From contig JAFTRB010000091.1 of assembly GCA_017462445.1 (NCBI GenBank), positions 1 to 8,839 of the forward strand: a stretch of 8,839 nt of DNA, written 5' to 3'. A program made the translations under genes and the position numbers. The notes below the pieces were generated by a model that made no database searches, was not told where the DNA came from, and saw only the letters and a program-made list of their open reading frames with translations. Positions within the stretch are counted from its first letter, which is position 1. Every line of letters starts with the position of its first letter. Positions 6,500 through 8,839 of this stretch are shown here, piece by piece. This stretch comes from Clostridia bacterium. Lineage in GTDB: Bacteria > Bacillota_A > Clostridia > Oscillospirales > CAG-272.

Positions 6500-7966
6500 T
6501 TGGTAAAAGCATTAAAGAAAAACCTTAATATGACCGAGGGACCTCTCCTTGGTAAAATTATTCTCTTTGTCCTTCCCCTGATGGCAACCAACCTTTTGCA
6601 GGTTTTGTACAACGCTGCGGATATGATGGTTGTAAGCCTTTCGGTCGAGCCCGATGCCGTAGGCGCAATTGGAACAACAGGTTCTCTGATATCCTTGATC
6701 CTTAATATATTCATCGGCTTCGCAACAGGTACAAATGTTGTTTTGGCTCAGCGCTTGGGCGCAAAGGAAGAGGGCGAGGCGTCCAGAACGGTGCATACCT
6801 CGCTTATATTAAGCCTGATACTCGGCGGCGTTGCGGGTACTGTTGGCTTCATCTTCGCTCGCCCGATACTCTCACTGATGGGAGCGGAGGCAAAGCTGCT
6901 TGACCTGGCAACCACTTATATACAGATATACTGCATTTGCATTCCCTTTGTTTCCCTGACAAACTATGCCAGCGCAATATTCAGGGCAAAGGGCGATACC
7001 AAGACACCTATGTTCGTTCTTTCCTTAGCGGGAATTGCAAATGTAGCTATGAACCTCTTCTTCGTGCTTGTATGTGGCTTGTCGGTTGAAGGCGTTGCGC
7101 TTGCAACAGGCATTTCAAATGCTCTTTCCGCTTTGGTGCTTTTAATCTTGCTTGCTCGCGATGATGGCCCCTGCCGCTTTGATTTTAAGCGCCTCGGGAT
7201 AAACAAAAGAGCATTCCTCAGCATACTCCGCATCGGTTTTCCCGCTGCAATTCAGGGCTCGCTCTTCTCCATATCCAACATCGTAATTCTTTCCTCCGTT
7301 CTGAGGGTCAACAATATGATGGCTCCCATCGGTGCTCCGTATCAGCCGGTTGTAAAGGCGAATGCTGCCGTAGGAAACCTGGAAAGCTTTGTATATAACG
7401 CGACCAATTCGGTATACCAGGCGGCAATGACCTTCACCAGCCAGAATGTTGGCGCGGGGAAGTATGACAGAATAAACCGTGTGCTTGGCTGCTGTCTGCT
7501 TGTTACCTCCGTGATCGCTATTGTTCTTTCCGGCTCTGTGCTGCTATTGAACAAGCCCCTCCTTGCTCTGTACGGCGTTGTAGACGGTGTAGAGGGAACT
7601 TGTGAGCATATAGCCTATAACGCTGCTATGACAAAACTGTTGTGCAGTACACTTCCGTACATATTGCTGGCTTGGATGGATGTAGGCTGCGGAATGGTTC
7701 GAGGTCTTGGCAAGTCGGTCGCCTCCACAATCATCTGCCTTATTGGCTCCTGCTTGCTCCGCATAGTATGGATCTACACGATCTTTGAGTATTTCAAGAC
7801 GCTTGAAAGTATTTACCTCTCCTATCCCGTATCCTGGTTCCTTACAGCTTTGGTTCTGCTTGTATTCTCCCTTGTTCTTACTAATAAGGAATTGAAGAAG
7901 AGAAGGGCAGAGAATGGCGGAGAGCAGAGAGACACCTCGGATATAGCCGAGAGCGTCGAGGCATAA
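6500..7966 (+). CDS. MATE-family multidrug/organic cation antiporter
   Basis: The protein has 488 residues with about 12 membrane helices in two homologous halves. Signatures are MTEGPLLGKIILFVLPLM, LYNAADMMVVS and GFATGTNVVLAQRLGA in the first half. In the second half they are IGFPAAIQGSLFSISN, then TNSVYQAAMTFTSQNVGAG at ~300-320. MATE proteins exchange Na+ or H+ for drugs, cationic dyes or metabolites; the substrate here cannot be read. The loop after helix 7 (VNNMMAPIGAPYQPVV, ~270-285) is longer than in many MATEs but looks like a clostridial variant. The start is uncertain. TTG 6500 follows an in-frame TAG at 6491 and has only a weak GAGAAAA behind it. ATG 6530 would begin exactly at MTEGP, with an equally weak site. 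The C-terminal ~25 residues are charged and cytosolic. The gene starts 62 nt after pgsA with no clear promoter or terminator between them, so read-through from the operon is likely. Confidence 0.9.
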   Translation: MVKALKKNLNMTEGPLLGKIILFVLPLMATNLLQVLYNAADMMVVSLSVEPDAVGAIGTTGSLISLILNIFIGFATGTNVVLAQRLGAKEEGEASRTVHTSLILSLILGGVAGTVGFIFARPILSLMGAEAKLLDLATTYIQIYCICIPFVSLTNYASAIFRAKGDTKTPMFVLSLAGIANVAMNLFFVLVCGLSVEGVALATGISNALSALVLLILLARDDGPCRFDFKRLGINKRAFLSILRIGFPAAIQGSLFSISNIVILSSVLRVNNMMAPIGAPYQPVVKANAAVGNLESFVYNATNSVYQAAMTFTSQNVGAGKYDRINRVLGCCLLVTSVIAIVLSGSVLLLNKPLLALYGVVDGVEGTCEHIAYNAAMTKLLCSTLPYILLAWMDVGCGMVRGLGKSVASTIICLIGSCLLRIVWIYTIFEYFKTLESIYLSYPVSWFLTALVLLVFSLVLTNKELKKRRAENGGEQRDTSDIAESVEA

Positions 7967-7977
7967 AAAATTATAGT

Positions 7978-8050
7978 AAATGGCAAGCCTGTTTAGCACT
8001 GTACGCCAACGCGGGTATCAGAGCTGAACCAAGCTTGCCATTTGTTTTTT
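7978..8050 (+). terminator. Long nested hairpin with T-tract, operon terminator
   Basis: An 11-bp perfect inverted repeat, AAATGGCAAGC (7978-7988) with GCTTGCCATTT (8033-8043), is followed by GTTTTTT (8044-8050). The 44-nt interior is not free loop. GTTTAGC (7991-7997) pairs with GCTGAAC (8023-8029), including one G-U pair. Inside that, TAC/GTA and CC/GG (8002-8017) can form a small bulged stem. It starts 11 nt after the MATE stop codon and probably ends the operon. It could also leave a stable structured RNA 3' end. Confidence 0.8.
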
Positions 8051-8061
8051 GTTCAACAAAG

Positions 8062-8090
8062 TTGACAAGTGACAATAATTTGTTTATAAT
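8062..8090 (+). promoter_or_regulatory. Consensus sigma-A promoter of the small lipoprotein gene
   Basis: A perfect TTGACA (8062-8067) and a perfect TATAAT (8085-8090) are separated by exactly 17 bp. Transcription would begin near 8097, giving a ~34-nt leader. AAAGGAG lies just before the ATG at 8131. The -35 box overlaps an imperfect inverted repeat, TTGTTCAAC-AAA-GTTGACAA (8049-8069), a possible operator. Confidence 0.88.
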
Positions 8091-8130
8091 GTAATCAGGA
8101 ATAACCCCTTCAAAAACGAAAGGAGACAAT

Positions 8131-8652
8131 ATGAAAAGAATTATAGCATTATCTCTTCTTGCGTGCCTGCTCATGCTCGCCCTTTCCCTTACCTCGTGTG
8201 ACGGCAAATGCGCGCACATAGACGCCGATGGTAATAGCCTGTGCGATTTATGCGGTGAGGAATGTACCCCGGGCAAGAATATTTACGAGCTGTTGGACAA
8301 TTTACCAAGCATCTCGGGTGTAAAAATCGAGACAAACGAGGATATGCAGTCCTTCCGGGTTGTGGGCATTGGCGTAGCGGTCGGTGACACGGTGGTAATC
8401 CCATCTGCGGTCAACGGCTATCCCGTAACGGATATAGGAAGGGATGCGTTCCGCGGTTACACGGGAATAAAAGTAATAATAATTCCCAAAAGTATAAAAA
8501 GCATCAAAGACTCCGCCTTCCAGGGGTTAAGCGGGCTTGAGAGCATCAAGTATGAGGGAACAAGTGAGGAGTGGCAAGCCATAGAAAAGGGCTTCTCCTG
8601 GAACTATCAATGCGGAGATTACACAATAACCTATAACTATAAAGCAGAGTGA
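8131..8652 (+). CDS. Small lipoprotein with Cys/Asp motif and short BspA-type LRR segment
   Basis: The protein has 173 residues. A type II signal peptide (1-22) ends in the lipobox L20-T-S-C23, so Cys23 should be lipidated and the protein held on the outer face of the membrane. Next comes a Cys/His/Asp motif, CAHIDADGNSLCDLCGEEC (27-45). It resembles a small zinc- or calcium-binding element that is common after the lipobox in clostridial surface proteins. A helix-prone linker (INYELL-like, ~50-65) leads to only about two LRR_5 repeats (VVIPSAVNGYPVTDIG, then IIIPKSIKSIKDSAF). The C-terminal module GTSEEWQAI, W, YTITYNY matches the end of the large LRR protein at 47-2128. The repeat tract is therefore near the minimum length for this family; its role is unknown, probably binding at the cell surface. 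It is expressed from its own consensus promoter, with AAAGGAG 5 nt before the ATG. Confidence 0.88.
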   Translation: MKRIIALSLLACLLMLALSLTSCDGKCAHIDADGNSLCDLCGEECTPGKNIYELLDNLPSISGVKIETNEDMQSFRVVGIGVAVGDTVVIPSAVNGYPVTDIGRDAFRGYTGIKVIIIPKSIKSIKDSAFQGLSGLESIKYEGTSEEWQAIEKGFSWNYQCGDYTITYNYKAE

Positions 8653-8679
8653 TATGCCTGCGTTCTGGCTTCTCTGCTT
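8642..8679. repeat. Inverted repeat spanning the lipoprotein stop codon
   Basis: AAGCAGAG (8642-8649) and CTCTGCTT (8672-8679) form an 8-bp perfect stem around the TGA at 8650-8652. A possible inner GCC/GGC pair lies at 8656-8669. There is no T-tract after it, so it is not a standard terminator. It may protect the mRNA 3' end. Confidence 0.5.
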
Positions 8680-8745
8680 GCCCTATCAAGTTCAACCTTT
8701 TATAAACAAGGGGCTGCTTCATTTAGGCATAACCGTAAACAAAAT

Positions 8746-8776
8746 GGACGAGGTGCAATAAATTTGTGCCTCGCCC
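8746..8776. terminator. Candidate hairpin downstream of the small lipoprotein gene
   Basis: CGAGGTGCA (8749-8757) pairs along 9 bp with TGTGCCTCG (8765-8773), two of them G-U pairs. GG (8746-8747) can add two outer pairs with CC (8775-8776). The loop is 7 nt. Only a short CTTTT follows at 8781-8785, so termination is plausible but weak. Confidence 0.45.
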
Positions 8777-8808
8777 ATAACTTTTATGTGAACTAAAAAA
8801 TCAAGGTT

Positions 8809-8825
8809 GAAAACCTACGGTTTTC
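8809..8825. repeat. Short perfect hairpin near the window end
   Basis: GAAAACC (8809-8815) and GGTTTTC (8819-8825) form a 7-bp perfect stem with a TAC loop, followed by T-rich DNA (CCATTTTCATT). It could end a transcript from either side. The window stops 14 nt later. Confidence 0.45.
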
Positions 8826-8839
8826 TCCATTTTCATTAG

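Overview
The window suggests a low-to-moderate GC member of the Clostridia (Firmicutes/Bacillota), most likely an uncultured gut lineage near the Oscillospirales or Christensenellales. This placement is inferred from three things. Two genes encode BspA-type leucine-rich-repeat surface proteins of the style common in these bacteria. The ribosome binding sites are strong AGGAGG-type sites, and the promoters are sigma-A-like. The rimO-pgsA gene order is typical of Firmicutes. All eight genes lie on the + strand.

Layout. (i) 1-2128: a long BspA-type LRR protein with its N-terminus outside the window. The first ~47 bases read as a Pro/Ser/Glu/Asn linker in a different frame, so the gene appears to carry a one-base frameshift in a G-run near 38-41. 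(ii) 2129-2396: a rho-independent terminator, an array of eight 7-bp CAC-starting repeats, and an extended -10 promoter. (iii) 2397-7966: a tightly packed, probably single operon. Its genes are a DUF5685-like protein, a small J-domain (DnaJ-like) protein with a Cys-rich tail, a six-helix membrane protein, RimO (ribosomal protein S12 methylthiotransferase), PgsA (phosphatidylglycerophosphate synthase) and a MATE-family transporter. The first five are overlapping or separated by 29 nt or less, and the MATE gene follows after 62 nt. (iv) 7967-8130: a long, nested terminator hairpin followed by a consensus TTGACA-17-TATAAT promoter. (v) 8131-8652: a small lipoprotein with a Cys/His/Asp motif and a short LRR segment. 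It shares its C-terminal module with the large LRR protein at the other end of the window. (vi) 8653-8839: non-coding, with several inverted repeats.

How the genes may work together. RimO and PgsA are core functions: S12 modification and anionic phospholipid synthesis. The three genes ahead of them are less understood. The DUF5685-like protein has two Asp-rich motifs reminiscent of class I isoprenoid synthases and several cysteines. The J-protein has eight cysteines in its last 25 residues. The membrane protein is translationally coupled to it. A metal-, lipid- or envelope-related unit is a reasonable but untested inference. The LRR genes flanking the operon appear to be separate transcription units encoding cell-surface proteins.

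Most of the window is recognisable. The least described parts are the DUF5685/J-protein/membrane-protein trio, the heptad repeat array, and the structured intergenic regions at 7978-8050 and 8642-8839.
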